A stretch of DNA of 39,330 nt, taken from NCBI GenBank assembly GCA_018263575.1, contig JAANWX010000004.1, forward strand, positions 134-39,463, written 5' to 3'. Every line of letters begins with the position of its first letter. The first letter of the stretch is position 1. The DNA comes from Chloroflexota bacterium. Its GTDB lineage: Bacteria > Chloroflexota > Anaerolineae > Anaerolineales > UBA11858. A program made the position numbers and the translations under genes. The notes beneath the pieces were generated by a model. That model was not told the origin of the DNA. It searched no databases and worked only from the letters and a program-made list of their open reading frames with translations. Positions 29,632-37,191 of the stretch are shown here, piece after piece.

Positions 29632-29699
29632 GGGCACGCGAGTGCCCATGTAGGTCGAGATGGTATCTCGACTGGACAATTTACCAAATTGTCCTACAT
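29632..29699. repeat. Cluster of three hairpins including palindromic repeat copy 2
   Basis: The hairpins in order are GGGCAC-GCGA-GTGCCC (29632-29647), GTCGAGAT-GGT-ATCTCGAC (29654-29672) and GGACAATTT-ACC-AAATTGTCC (29674-29694). ATGTAGG (29648-29654) also pairs with CCTACAT (29693-29699), enclosing the last two in a closed branched structure. The middle hairpin is a second copy of the repeat at 25592-25618 with compensatory changes. The cluster lies 16 bp after the isomerase gene. Confidence 0.85.
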
Positions 29700-29741
29700 T
29701 TGTTCGGCAACGCCCATATATTTTCTCAAGTACCTGATTTG

Positions 29742-29921
29742 GAACACGAGTAACTACTCACCCATGTCATTTCGACGAGGTTTCGGCGTGGTTTTCCGCC
29801 GATGTTTCAGCCAAATACAGGCTGAATTGGGAGAAATCTTTGTTTCGACCAGCGTTTCGCCTCTATGAGCGAAAGATTTCTCACTCCGTTCGAAATGACA
29901 CCTGAGTAGTTACGAACACGA
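29742..29921. mobile_element. MITE, IS66-like, 164 bp with 8-bp target-site duplication
   Basis: The 8-bp direct repeat GAACACGA occurs at 29742-29749 and 29914-29921. Between them, the element 29750-29913 starts GTAACTACTCA (29750-29760), then TGTCATTTCGA (29765-29775). It ends with the complements TCGAAATGACA (29890-29900) and TGAGTAGTTAC (29903-29913). Interior hairpins include TTCAGCC/GGCTGAA (about 29806-29825) and GAGAAATCTTT (29831-29841) with AAAGATTTCTC (29872-29882). GTAA/TTAC ends with an 8-bp duplication are the signature of IS66-family elements. It contains no transposase gene, so it must be mobilised in trans. Confidence 0.85.
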
Positions 29922-29942
29922 TTTAGTTACAGGAGGTTTTCC

Positions 29943-30626
29943 ATGAGTTTCAAATTTACCGTTTACGGTCACAGTACCTTTGCTTTAGAAATTGATGGTT
30001 ATCATATTCTCATTGACCCCTTTTTCGACGATAACCCCCAATCCCCCGTCACGGCGGACGAGGTGGCGGCTGATTTCATCCTCGTCACCCATGGGCACGG
30101 CGACCACGTGGGCGACAGCGTGAAAATTGCCCAGCGCACGGGTGCCAAGGTGATCAGCAATTTCGAGATCACCAACTGGCTGGGTGAAAAAGGCCTGGAC
30201 GTTCACCCCCAGCACATCGGGGGAGGATTCCACCATCCCTTCGGATACGTGAAGCTGACCCAGGCCTTGCACGGCTCGGCCCTCCCCGACGGTTCCTACG
30301 GGGGGATGCCGGCCGGATTCTTGATCACCACCCAGACCGGGGAGAAAATCTACATCTCCGGGGATACCGGCCTTTTCCCCGGCATGGCCCTGATCGGCGA
30401 GGAAGGCGTTGACTTGGCCGTCCTCCCCATCGGCGACAACTTCACCATGGGCGCGGATGACGCGCTGCGGGCGGTCAAACTCATCTCCCCCAAATACGTG
30501 ATTCCCTCCCACTACAACACCTGGGACGTGATCAAGGAAGACCCGGAGGCCTGGAAAACCCGCGTCGAGGCGGAGACGGATTCCCAGGTACGCGTCCTGG
30601 CTCCTGGGGAGAGCTTTAGTTTGTGA
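29943..30626 (+). CDS. UPF0173 metal-dependent hydrolase (metallo-beta-lactamase fold)
   Basis: This 227-residue protein of the MBL superfamily has the metal motif H-x-H-x-D-H in VTHGHGDHVGD at about residues 49-59. It opens KFTVYGHSTFALEIDGYHIL, followed by IDPFFDDNP, as in the UPF0173/YtkL family. ISGDTGLFPGM, GDNFTMGADDALRAV and VIPSHYNTWDVI complete the family profile. The physiological substrate is unknown. AGGAGG at 29931-29936 is the ribosome site; it lies 10 bp beyond the IS66-like MITE, so that insertion may have altered the promoter. A perfect terminator follows. Confidence 0.9.
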   Translation: MSFKFTVYGHSTFALEIDGYHILIDPFFDDNPQSPVTADEVAADFILVTHGHGDHVGDSVKIAQRTGAKVISNFEITNWLGEKGLDVHPQHIGGGFHHPFGYVKLTQALHGSALPDGSYGGMPAGFLITTQTGEKIYISGDTGLFPGMALIGEEGVDLAVLPIGDNFTMGADDALRAVKLISPKYVIPSHYNTWDVIKEDPEAWKTRVEAETDSQVRVLAPGESFSL

Positions 30627-30665
30627 AGTTTTACGATCCATCCCTTGAGTTTTGTTAAACGAATT

Positions 30666-30696
30666 TCCCGTCACTCTTGGAAGTGACGGGAGTTTT
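30666..30696 (+). terminator. Intrinsic terminator after the UPF0173 gene
   Basis: A perfect 10-bp stem TCCCGTCACT (30666-30675) with AGTGACGGGA (30682-30691), a 6-nt loop, then GTTTT. It separates the plus-strand gene from the convergent vapC. Confidence 0.85.
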
Positions 30697-30723
30697 GCTT
30701 TCCAACCAGCTAGCCCTTGTCGA

Positions 30724-31137
30724 TTACTCTCCTGAATCATACGGCAACTTGATAACTTTCAACCCGGGAACCTCATCGTACTCTGGGTCCTTATGCACTA
30801 GTTCCACATCCAATAGTCGGGCCAAACTACATATCCACGCATCGGCCACAGAGATTACGCCAAGGGCTTTAACCTTGGCCGCCTCGTGGAGCCATGTTAA
30901 GGTTGGGTACTCCAAGTTCACCGGCCAAGCTTCTACCAGATTCAATATTAGCCGGGTTTCTTCTTCGCTATGCCGGCGCAAGCTCAAGTACTCTAGTTCC
31001 ATTAACGCCATAAAGGGTAAATAGACATCTATTTCCTTGTCTCTTGCCTCTTCCAAGATGCCCAACACGATATCCACGCCAGACTCGTCATTCAAAATAG
31101 TCAACACGGCAGACGTGTCTAAGACATAGGATGCCAT
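30724..31137 (-). CDS. vapC: VapC-like PIN-domain RNase toxin
   Basis: This 137-residue PIN-domain protein is the likely toxin of a type II pair. The acidic metal-binding residues are Asp7 (VLDTSA), Glu47 (MALMELEY), Asp99 (VADAW) and Asp117 (KDPEY). Characterised VapC toxins cleave tRNA or rRNA at specific sites. It follows the AbrB-like antitoxin gene directly, its ATG at 31137 adjoining the antitoxin stop at 31138. The length is normal for VapC. Confidence 0.88.
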   Translation of the reverse strand: MASYVLDTSAVLTILNDESGVDIVLGILEEARDKEIDVYLPFMALMELEYLSLRRHSEEETRLILNLVEAWPVNLEYPTLTWLHEAAKVKALGVISVADAWICSLARLLDVELVHKDPEYDEVPGLKVIKLPYDSGE

Positions 31138-31374
31138 TTAGACTTCCTCTTGCTCTTGATCACGTCGTCGTTCTACCAGCAGATCGTCTGTTGTTGGTCC
31201 TCGCCCCTTGAGGACTCCCACCGCTGCCTGGATGGGGTTGGGAGGAATGGGATAGACAATGATGACATTATCTTTAATTTGCCATTCAAGTTTATCTTTC
31301 GGTTGAATCCCCATGGTTTTCCGAATGGTCTTAGGTATTACAGTTTGACCGCGTACTGACACTGTTGTCTGCAT
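31138..31374 (-). CDS. vapB: AbrB/MazE-type antitoxin (VapB)
   Basis: This 78-residue protein begins with a swapped-hairpin AbrB DNA-binding domain: VSVRGQTVIPKTIRKTMGI, then KDKLEWQIKDNVIIVYPI. The remaining 30 residues are charged and probably wrap the toxin. TAGGAGG seven nt before the ATG is the ribosome site. It probably represses its own operon through the inverted repeat at 31405-31432. Confidence 0.88.
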   Translation of the reverse strand: MQTTVSVRGQTVIPKTIRKTMGIQPKDKLEWQIKDNVIIVYPIPPNPIQAAVGVLKGRGPTTDDLLVERRRDQEQEEV

Positions 31375-31404
31375 AACAACCTCCTAACAAGAAATATCTT
31401 TGTA

Positions 31405-31432
31405 AACAAGATTATTATACATCAATCTTGTT
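31405..31432 (-). promoter_or_regulatory. vapBC promoter with flanking operator
   Basis: AACAAGATT (31405-31413) and AATCTTGTT (31424-31432) are a perfect 9-bp inverted repeat separated by 10 bp. On the minus strand the spacer contains TATAAT (31419-31414), so the repeat brackets the -10 element. A related AACAAG half-site lies at about 31386. This suits autorepression by the AbrB-type antitoxin. Confidence 0.6.
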
Positions 31433-31512
31433 AATGCTTCAATAGCATTTGTGACAAAGTGTGCGCTAAAATGTTGTTATCATTTTGCCAGGTCAAAACT
31501 CGCAGGTCCTCT

Positions 31513-31559
31513 GGCTCTGAAACCTCGGAGGTCTCCGAGACCTCCGAGGTTTCAGAGCC
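31513..31559. repeat. 22-bp perfect hairpin at the HAD gene 3' end
   Basis: The arm at 31513-31534 pairs perfectly over 22 bp with 31538-31559 around a CCG loop. The core arms are AAACCT-CGG-AGGTCT (31520-31534) and AGACCT-CCG-AGGTTT (31538-31552), the same 15-nt arm type as in the 11106-11203 element but with almost no spacer between arms. It covers the stop codon of the HAD gene on the minus strand and could end its transcript, though the following T tract is poor. Confidence 0.85.
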
Positions 31560-32265
31560 GAAGATTCGCTAATTCTTCAATAACCTCCCTTATCTTCCCC
31601 ATTTTATCGACAGTAATAAACCTGTCTTGTAAATTTTCAGGGATTTCCGCCTCCTCATGCGCCCAGTTCAGGTGATTGGGGATGTGAATGGCCCAACCGC
31701 CCAATTCGAGAATGGGCCTGATGTCAGAGCGCAGCGAGTTGCCGACCATCAAGAATTTTTCCGCATCAATCTTGTGCCTGGCCAGGATTTCGGCGTAATC
31801 TTGAGGTTTCTTTTCGCTAACTATTTCTATAGCTTGGAAATAGCTCCCCAACCCGGAGGCTTCCACCTTGCGGCGCTGGTGAAAAAGGTCACCTTTGGTG
31901 ATCAGCATCAGGGGGTGAGATTCGCTCAGCTTTGCGAGCGTTTCGTGAACGCCGTCCAGCAAGGAGACTTTGGCGGTGAGCATTTCTTTCCCCAATTCGA
32001 GGAGGGCCTGCACATCCTCGGCGGAAATTTTGCCCCCTGTTGCCTGAATGGCGGTTTCGATGAGAGAAAGTATAAAGCTCATTACGCCGTAACCATAATA
32101 ACGCAAGTTGTGGATTTCGGTCTCGTCTAAGAGGGGGTCGATATCTGCCGCGATTTTGTATTTGGCGAGGATGGCATGAAATCGTTCCCTGCCCCGGTGA
32201 TAGAGGCGCTCGTTTTCCCAGAGCGTGTCGTCGGCGTCAAAGGCGATCCAGGTTAGCATAGTCAT
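31552..32265 (-). CDS. HAD family hydrolase
   Basis: This roughly 237-residue haloacid dehalogenase-type phosphatase has motif I FDADDTLWENE near the N-terminus (nucleophile Asp in DADDT), motif II LMLITKGD, motif III Lys in SEKKPQDY and motif IV VGNSLRSDI. The substrate is unknown. The ATG at 32265 overlaps the upstream kinase stop codon as ATGA and has GGAGG at ideal spacing; longer readings are rejected. Its last codons fall in the 22-bp hairpin. Coupled to a PfkB kinase, it may act on a related sugar phosphate, which is inference. Confidence 0.85.
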   Translation of the reverse strand: MTMLTWIAFDADDTLWENERLYHRGRERFHAILAKYKIAADIDPLLDETEIHNLRYYGYGVMSFILSLIETAIQATGGKISAEDVQALLELGKEMLTAKVSLLDGVHETLAKLSESHPLMLITKGDLFHQRRKVEASGLGSYFQAIEIVSEKKPQDYAEILARHKIDAEKFLMVGNSLRSDIRPILELGGWAIHIPNHLNWAHEEAEIPENLQDRFITVDKMGKIREVIEELANLRL

Positions 32266-33158
32266 TTCCATGCCTCCACCGCACCCAAAGATTGGACAAC
32301 CTTGGCGCCGGTCTGGTTGGCAGCGCGGCAAGCCGCCAGGAGGTCTTTGCCGTGCAGGGTAGCGGCGATGAATCCGGCCGCGAAGGCGTCTCCGGCCCCG
32401 GTGGTGTCGACCACGTTTTCTACGTGGAGAGCGGGGACCCGTTGTGCGAGTTGGGCGTTTTCAACCCAGCATCCCTCTTGGCCCAGTTTAACGAGTATGG
32501 TACGAGCGCCCTTTTGCAAAAGACTCTGGGCTGCTTGATGAGGGTCGTTTTCTCCTGTGATGCGCTGAGCTTCGTGGCGGTTGCACATAAAATAGTCAAT
32601 GGATGGTAAACATGGCCAAAGCGGGGAGGGGTCGTCCATGGCTGGGGAGGTGACCACGTCCAGGGAGGTGGTGATCCCGGCGGTTTTTGCCTGGGCCAGG
32701 GGTTCGGCCAGGTGGGGGGTGAGCAGGCCGGGGAGGACGAAGTAGCCGGCCACGTGCAGGAAGCTGTCTCCACGGGCAAGAAGGCTGAACACGGGAAGGT
32801 TTTTGGCTGACAGGCGGGCATTTGCTCCGGGGGTGTGCACGAAGCGCGGCTGGCGGTCTTCATCTACCAATCCCACGCTGACCCCGGTTGAGGCCCCCTC
32901 CACCACTTCAAGATGGGAGAGGTCTATGCCCGCTCGCTGCCAATGTTCGCGCACCAGGGCGGCGGCATCCCCATCCCCCAGACGGGCGATGAGTGTGGTA
33001 TCCACCCCCAGGTGCGCCAGGCCGAGGGCAACGTTGGAAGCGCATCCCCCAGGCGAGATTTGGGCTCGTTCGAAAGCGATGGACGCGTGCCGGGGGACGT
33101 GATTGACGGTTTGGCAAATAATGTCGAGAGTGACGTTGCCGAAGACGGCGGCCCTCAT
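32262..33158 (-). CDS. PfkB family carbohydrate kinase
   Basis: This roughly 298-residue ribokinase-fold enzyme phosphorylates a sugar or nucleoside, not identified. It has an N-terminal GNVTLDII strand, SPGGCASNVALGLAHLG (substrate GG motif) near residue 35, and the catalytic anion-hole motif DTTGAGDAFAAGF near the end. Start choice is uncertain: ATG at 33158 gives a normal N-terminus, whereas upstream codons at 33173-33176 lie in low-complexity GATGAGGGATCAGG DNA. It overlaps the HAD gene by four bases. Confidence 0.85.
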   Translation of the reverse strand: MRAAVFGNVTLDIICQTVNHVPRHASIAFERAQISPGGCASNVALGLAHLGVDTTLIARLGDGDAAALVREHWQRAGIDLSHLEVVEGASTGVSVGLVDEDRQPRFVHTPGANARLSAKNLPVFSLLARGDSFLHVAGYFVLPGLLTPHLAEPLAQAKTAGITTSLDVVTSPAMDDPSPLWPCLPSIDYFMCNRHEAQRITGENDPHQAAQSLLQKGARTILVKLGQEGCWVENAQLAQRVPALHVENVVDTTGAGDAFAAGFIAATLHGKDLLAACRAANQTGAKVVQSLGAVEAWK

Positions 33159-33204
33159 TACCTGATCCCTCATCACCCCGTCACCTCATTACTCATCACT
33201 CGTT
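33159..33204. repeat. Low-complexity spacer, CCTCATTACTCATCACTCG type
   Basis: CCTGATCCCTCATCACCCC, GTCACCTCATTACTC and ATCACTCG words fill the gap between the Fic gene and the kinase gene. The Fic stop codon (33196-33198) and alternative kinase starts fall within it. Confidence 0.75.
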
Positions 33205-34269
33205 TTGATTTATCCTGTATCGTGTTGCTCTACCAAGCCCAAGGCGTTCAATCTTTTTTAGGTCGAGTAATTTATTTAGCACCTGACTGATTGTGGGACG
33301 TGGAATGTCTAATTTTTCAGACAATTCTCTCGGCGTTACTTCTTTTTCGGTTTTGTCTTGCATATAGTCCCAGACCTGAAGTTGGCGTGGAGATAGCAGA
33401 TCCTCAACATTTTCTTCTGATAATAAAGTTAATGCCTTTTTAGCCTGATGGAGCGTGGCTTCTAAGAAAAACTCTAGCCAGGGCACAACGCTCTCTTGCT
33501 CTGTTCCGAGTGTCTTTTGGCTTTGTCGTAAGGCTAAATAATACTCAGGTTTGTTGTCCTCGATAATTTTCTCGTGGGAGACGTAAGGCATATAAGTATA
33601 ACCCGCTTGAAGCATCAGTAAATTAGTCAGGATGCGTGACAGGCGTCCATTGCCATCTTGAAAGGGGTGAATTTGCAGAAAGTGAACCAGGAAGTTGGCA
33701 ATAATTAACAATGGGTGATGTCTTTGATTGTCTGTTGCTGCTTGTGACCATTCTACTAACTCTTGCATCTCCTTGGGAGTTAGATAAGCTGGGGTGGTTT
33801 CAAACAATATCCCTACGGATTCCCCAGCTTCATTGACCATATGAACCTGGTTTTCTTGCTTCTTATACTCTCCACGATGCACAATGTCTTTCTCGACATA
33901 TTTGAGTATTTCCTGGTGAAAATGCTTGATGAGACTTTCTGTAAATTTAAGTCTGCTCCAAGAGTCGAATACATTATTGAGCAGTTCATAATAGCCTTGA
34001 ACTTCCTGCTTGTCTCTGTCTGAAAATTGCTGGATGTCGATTCCACGCATCAACTTTTCGACGTCTTCATCTGATAATTTGGCACCCTCAATTCGCGTAG
34101 ATGCCCCTGTAGAGGTGACTAAAACAGATTTCTTCAGTCTCCCCAATATTCGAGGGGTAAGATTCACGCCGCCAATCCACCGCCCTTTGAGTTCATCAAT
34201 CTGGGCGACTTTTTGCCAGACAGATGTTGGTAAATTCTCTAGGCGGTGGTCAAGAATAGTGTGCTCCAT
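33196..34269 (-). CDS. Fic family protein with N-terminal autoinhibitory motif
   Basis: This 357-residue protein is likely an AMP-transferase acting on a target protein. The active site HPFQDGNGRLSR is at 201-212 (His201). STRIEG at 57-62 matches the [S/T]xxxE[G/N] inhibitory helix of class II Fic proteins, with Glu61. The N-terminal Fic_N-like helices come first, and a winged-helix DNA-binding domain occupies about residues 295-357 (TPRELSEKLDIPRPTISQVL). RBS AGAAGG nine nt before the ATG. The DNA is more AT-rich than its neighbours, consistent with transfer. The target is unknown. Confidence 0.9.
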   Translation of the reverse strand: MEHTILDHRLENLPTSVWQKVAQIDELKGRWIGGVNLTPRILGRLKKSVLVTSTGASTRIEGAKLSDEDVEKLMRGIDIQQFSDRDKQEVQGYYELLNNVFDSWSRLKFTESLIKHFHQEILKYVEKDIVHRGEYKKQENQVHMVNEAGESVGILFETTPAYLTPKEMQELVEWSQAATDNQRHHPLLIIANFLVHFLQIHPFQDGNGRLSRILTNLLMLQAGYTYMPYVSHEKIIEDNKPEYYLALRQSQKTLGTEQESVVPWLEFFLEATLHQAKKALTLLSEENVEDLLSPRQLQVWDYMQDKTEKEVTPRELSEKLDIPRPTISQVLNKLLDLKKIERLGLGRATRYRINQNE

Positions 34270-34319
34270 ATAACCTTCTTATATTCTAATAGTGTAGGAT
34301 TATATAAGATTATATAAGA

Positions 34320-34518
34320 AAAAGGGAGGTAGGGGGAGGGTGCAGAGAGACAGAGGGGGCAAAGGATACAGATGATGCAAAAGAGCCAAAGGAGACAAAG
34401 GACGCAAAAGATACAAAGGGTAAAAAAGAACTCTTAATCCCATGACCTCGCGTCCTGATCCCTGGTTGCCTGTTTACCTAGTCCCTGTTCCTGGTTGCCC
34501 GATCACCTGTTTTCCCCT
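34320..34518. repeat. Low-complexity spacer, GACAAAGGACGCAAAAGATAC type
   Basis: Purine-rich words (GGGGGAGGGTGCAGAG, AGCCAAAGGAGACAAAGG, ACGCAAAAGATACAAAGGG) are followed by TGATCCCTGGTTGCCTGTTT, ACCTAGTCCCTGTTCC and TGGTTGCCCGATCACCTG words. The second type reads as variations on CCTGGTTGCCTG. No gene is seen between the Fic and gatA genes. Confidence 0.75.
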
Positions 34519-36114
34519 TCACCCAAATTTCTCCACCACCGGGGGCCGCTTTGCTCTCCAAGGCTCATCCGCGGTGACACGTTCGTAGGCGCACGCAATG
34601 CGCAGGAGACGGCCTTCGCTGAAGTCGGGGCCGAGGAGTTGAGCGCCAATGGGGAGGTTGTTCTCGTCGAAGCCAGCGGGGACCGAGAGGCCTGGTATGC
34701 CAGCGTGGTTGGTGGTGACGGTGAATTGGTCGGAGTATTGCATGAGGACGGTGTCGCCGTAGACGCCGCCAATGGGGAAGGCGGTGGAGGGGACGGTGGG
34801 GGTGAGGAGGGCGTCTAGTTTGTAGTCTCCAGCGGGGTCGAAGATGGTCTCGAAGTCTTGGCGCATGAGGGCACGGGCGCGGAGAGCGAGTTGGTAGTAT
34901 TGTTTCTGAAATTGGGCCGCGCTTACGTAGATTCCCATCAGAATGCGCAATTTAGGCTGCTCTCCAAAACCTTCCCCCCGCGTGTGGCGGTACATTTCGC
35001 GCAGGTCGGCTAAGGATTGCTGAGTACGGTAGCCGTATTTTACGCCGTCGAAACGCAGCAGGTTGGAGGAAGCCTCTACGCGGGAGATGACGAAATAGGT
35101 CGGGATGCCGTATTTGGTGTGCGGCATGGGGACATCGGTGACAATATCCGCTCCCTGCTGGGCCAAGTAACCGGCTACGCTGTGGATGGCGGCCTCTATT
35201 TCTTCGGGGATGGCCCTTTCTTGGAGTTCGCCGGTCTCGGCGTCGAAATAGGTGACGCGGAAGAAATCGGGCGAGAGCCCAATTCTCATGCCTTTGACGC
35301 CTTTCTCTAGTTCGGCCAGGTAGTTGGGGACGGGGACGGTGGCGGCAGTGTTGTCGTGCCTGTCTGGCCCGGCCATGGTCTGGAGGAGGAGGGCGGCGTC
35401 GGTCACGTTCCGCGCCAGGGGGCCGGGGCAATCTAGCGAGGAGCCGAAGGCGATCAGCCCGTAGCGGGAGACGCGCCCGTAGGTGGGCTTGAGTCCCACG
35501 GTCCCGCAGAAAGAGGCCGGGTGGCGGATGGATCCCCCGGTGTCGGTTCCCAGGGAGAGTGCTCCGGCGCCCACGGCCACGGCGGCCGCACTTCCCCCGG
35601 AAGATCCGCCGGTGACTTTGGAGGTATCCCACGGGTTGCGGGGCGCGGGTTTGAAGGCGGCTGATTCGCTCGAGGAGCCGTAGGTGAATTCATCCAGGCT
35701 GACTTTGCCGAGCAGGACGCCGCCGGCATCTATGACGCGCTGCACGGCTGTGGCGGTGTAGGGGGCGCGGTAGTTGGAGAGGATTTTTGAGGCGGCAGTG
35801 GAAGGAACGCCTTTAACGGTGTAGATGTCCTTGGCGGTGAAGGGGACTCCGGCCAGGGGGCCAGGGTCTTCGCCGTCCGCTACGAGTTGGTCTATTTCTT
35901 TGGCGCGGGCGCGGGCGGTTTCGGCGGTGAGGGTGATGAAGGCGTGCACTTTTTCTTTGTCTTCCGCCGTAATTGGCCCCGGCTCTAGGACTCCGGGACG
36001 GCCATCGACGGCTTTGACCCGCTCCAGGTGGCTTTCGAGGATTTCCAGGGCGGAGGTTTTTCCGCTGCGGACGAGGTCGGCTATTTCGTGGGCTGAGGTG
36101 TCAGCGTAGGTCAT
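34519..36114 (-). CDS. gatA: Glutamyl-/aspartyl-tRNA amidotransferase subunit A (amidase)
   Basis: This 531-residue amidase-signature enzyme releases ammonia from glutamine for amidation of Glu-tRNA(Gln) or Asp-tRNA(Asn). The Ser-cisSer-Lys triad is visible as Lys95 (FTAKDIY), Ser171 ([10 protein letters not shown]) and Ser195 ([10 protein letters not shown]). It lies 3 nt after gatC with GGAG in the gatC tail. It is about 40 residues longer than typical GatA (about 485). gatB does not follow, so the third subunit must be elsewhere. A stand-alone amidase is possible but the gatC partner argues for GatA. Confidence 0.93.
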   Translation of the reverse strand: MTYADTSAHEIADLVRSGKTSALEILESHLERVKAVDGRPGVLEPGPITAEDKEKVHAFITLTAETARARAKEIDQLVADGEDPGPLAGVPFTAKDIYTVKGVPSTAASKILSNYRAPYTATAVQRVIDAGGVLLGKVSLDEFTYGSSSESAAFKPAPRNPWDTSKVTGGSSGGSAAAVAVGAGALSLGTDTGGSIRHPASFCGTVGLKPTYGRVSRYGLIAFGSSLDCPGPLARNVTDAALLLQTMAGPDRHDNTAATVPVPNYLAELEKGVKGMRIGLSPDFFRVTYFDAETGELQERAIPEEIEAAIHSVAGYLAQQGADIVTDVPMPHTKYGIPTYFVISRVEASSNLLRFDGVKYGYRTQQSLADLREMYRHTRGEGFGEQPKLRILMGIYVSAAQFQKQYYQLALRARALMRQDFETIFDPAGDYKLDALLTPTVPSTAFPIGGVYGDTVLMQYSDQFTVTTNHAGIPGLSVPAGFDENNLPIGAQLLGPDFSEGRLLRIACAYERVTADEPWRAKRPPVVEKFG

Positions 36115-36117
36115 GGG

Positions 36118-36441
36118 TTACTCCAACTCTTCTTGGGCGATGTCAGGGACGACGATGTAGCCGTCTTCTAACTCTGGGGCTTGGGCCAGGATGTCAGCCC
36201 GGTGGGGGTCGGTGAGGGCCTCATCATCCCGGAAGGCGGGTGAGCGCTCTGGCGGATAGGGGACTCCGTGAGCGGCGGCCTCCACTTCGGCGTCGATGGG
36301 GATGGATTCCAATATCTCGATGGAGACGAGTTGGTTGTTGAGTTCCTGTCGGAGATATTCGGCTTCTTTGGGGTCAAGCTCCAGGGCGGCCAGGTCTACC
36401 AGGCGTTGGAAGACTTGGGGGGTGATTTTTTCTTCGGTCAT
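36118..36441 (-). CDS. gatC: Glutamyl-/aspartyl-tRNA amidotransferase subunit C
   Basis: This 107-residue protein is the small GatC subunit that clamps GatA to GatB. It begins EEKITPQVFQRLVDLAALEL, the typical first GatC helix, and has EYLRQELNNQLVSIEILESI and FRDDEALTDPHRADIL, matching the belt-like C-terminal stretch. AAAGGAAA lies about 8 nt before the ATG. It is immediately upstream of gatA on the same transcript. Confidence 0.92.
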   Translation of the reverse strand: MTEEKITPQVFQRLVDLAALELDPKEAEYLRQELNNQLVSIEILESIPIDAEVEAAAHGVPYPPERSPAFRDDEALTDPHRADILAQAPELEDGYIVVPDIAQEELE

Positions 36442-36454
36442 GGGGCATTTCCTT

Positions 36455-36575
36455 TTTTTTGGACACGGAATTCACGGAAAGCACGGATTTTTTAGTTGTG
36501 GGGAGTATTTTATCACGGATGGTGGGGATGAGGTAATGGGGAATGAGGTGACGAAGGATTGGTAGTAGGGGAACT
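36455..36575. repeat. Low-complexity spacer, CACGGAATTCACGGAAAGCACGG type
   Basis: GGACACGGAATTCACGGAAA and GCACGGATTTTTTAG words, then GGTGGGGATGAGGTAATGG and GGAATGAGGTGACGAAGG words. The remainder up to 36645 shows no gene. Confidence 0.65.
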
Positions 36576-36645
36576 GGGGGCAACGCTGGACGAGCTATGA
36601 GAATAGGAAAGTTAGGGTCGGCTTTTCACGCTTTGGCATTACCTG

Positions 36646-37191
36646 TTATTTTTTCAATCCCCAAAAACCATGTTTAACAGCCCGCAAATCTTCGGCGGTG
36701 ATAAAGGCGTCCGCATCTGCCTCGCGGACTATTTTTTCCACTTCCGCTATTTCTTTGCGGCGCACGCTGCAAGTTAAGACGGTTACCATGCCATCCTTGC
36801 CGCGGGCGGGGATTTCTGTCACGGCGTATTCCGCGTCGCGGAGATGTTCCCGGATGGCGGCCCCGCGCTGGGGACTGATGACCCGCACCTCGGAGAATCC
36901 CACGGCGAGACGTTCCTCCAACCACATCCCCACCACGTTGCCTGTCGCATAACCTGTCGCGTAGCCTATCACGGTTAGTAAGTTATTCGTCCCCTGTAAG
37001 ACAGAGGCGATAACCAGGATATAGATCATCGAGCTTAATACCCCCAGCATCCAGACTAAGAATTTGCGTCCCCGCATGACGAACATTATTCTTAGGGTGT
37101 CTATAGCCTGATTCACTACCCGAACTGCAAATATGAGCAAAGCGCCCAGAAGGGTTTGCAGCGTGATTTGAAGCGTGAAAAAATCACTCAT
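36646..37191 (-). CDS. UPF0316 / DUF2179-domain membrane protein
   Basis: This 181-residue protein has three membrane segments in residues 8-95, including RVVNQAIDTLRIMFVMRGRK and IYILVIASVLQG, then a soluble DUF2179 domain containing VRVISPQRGAAIREHLRD and VTVLTCSVRRKEIAEVEKIV. This layout matches the UPF0316 family. Function is unknown. Its ATG overlaps the stop of the glucan phosphorylase gene by four bases (ATGA), so it is the downstream gene of that transcript. Confidence 0.85.
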   Translation of the reverse strand: MSDFFTLQITLQTLLGALLIFAVRVVNQAIDTLRIMFVMRGRKFLVWMLGVLSSMIYILVIASVLQGTNNLLTVIGYATGYATGNVVGMWLEERLAVGFSEVRVISPQRGAAIREHLRDAEYAVTEIPARGKDGMVTVLTCSVRRKEIAEVEKIVREADADAFITAEDLRAVKHGFWGLKK

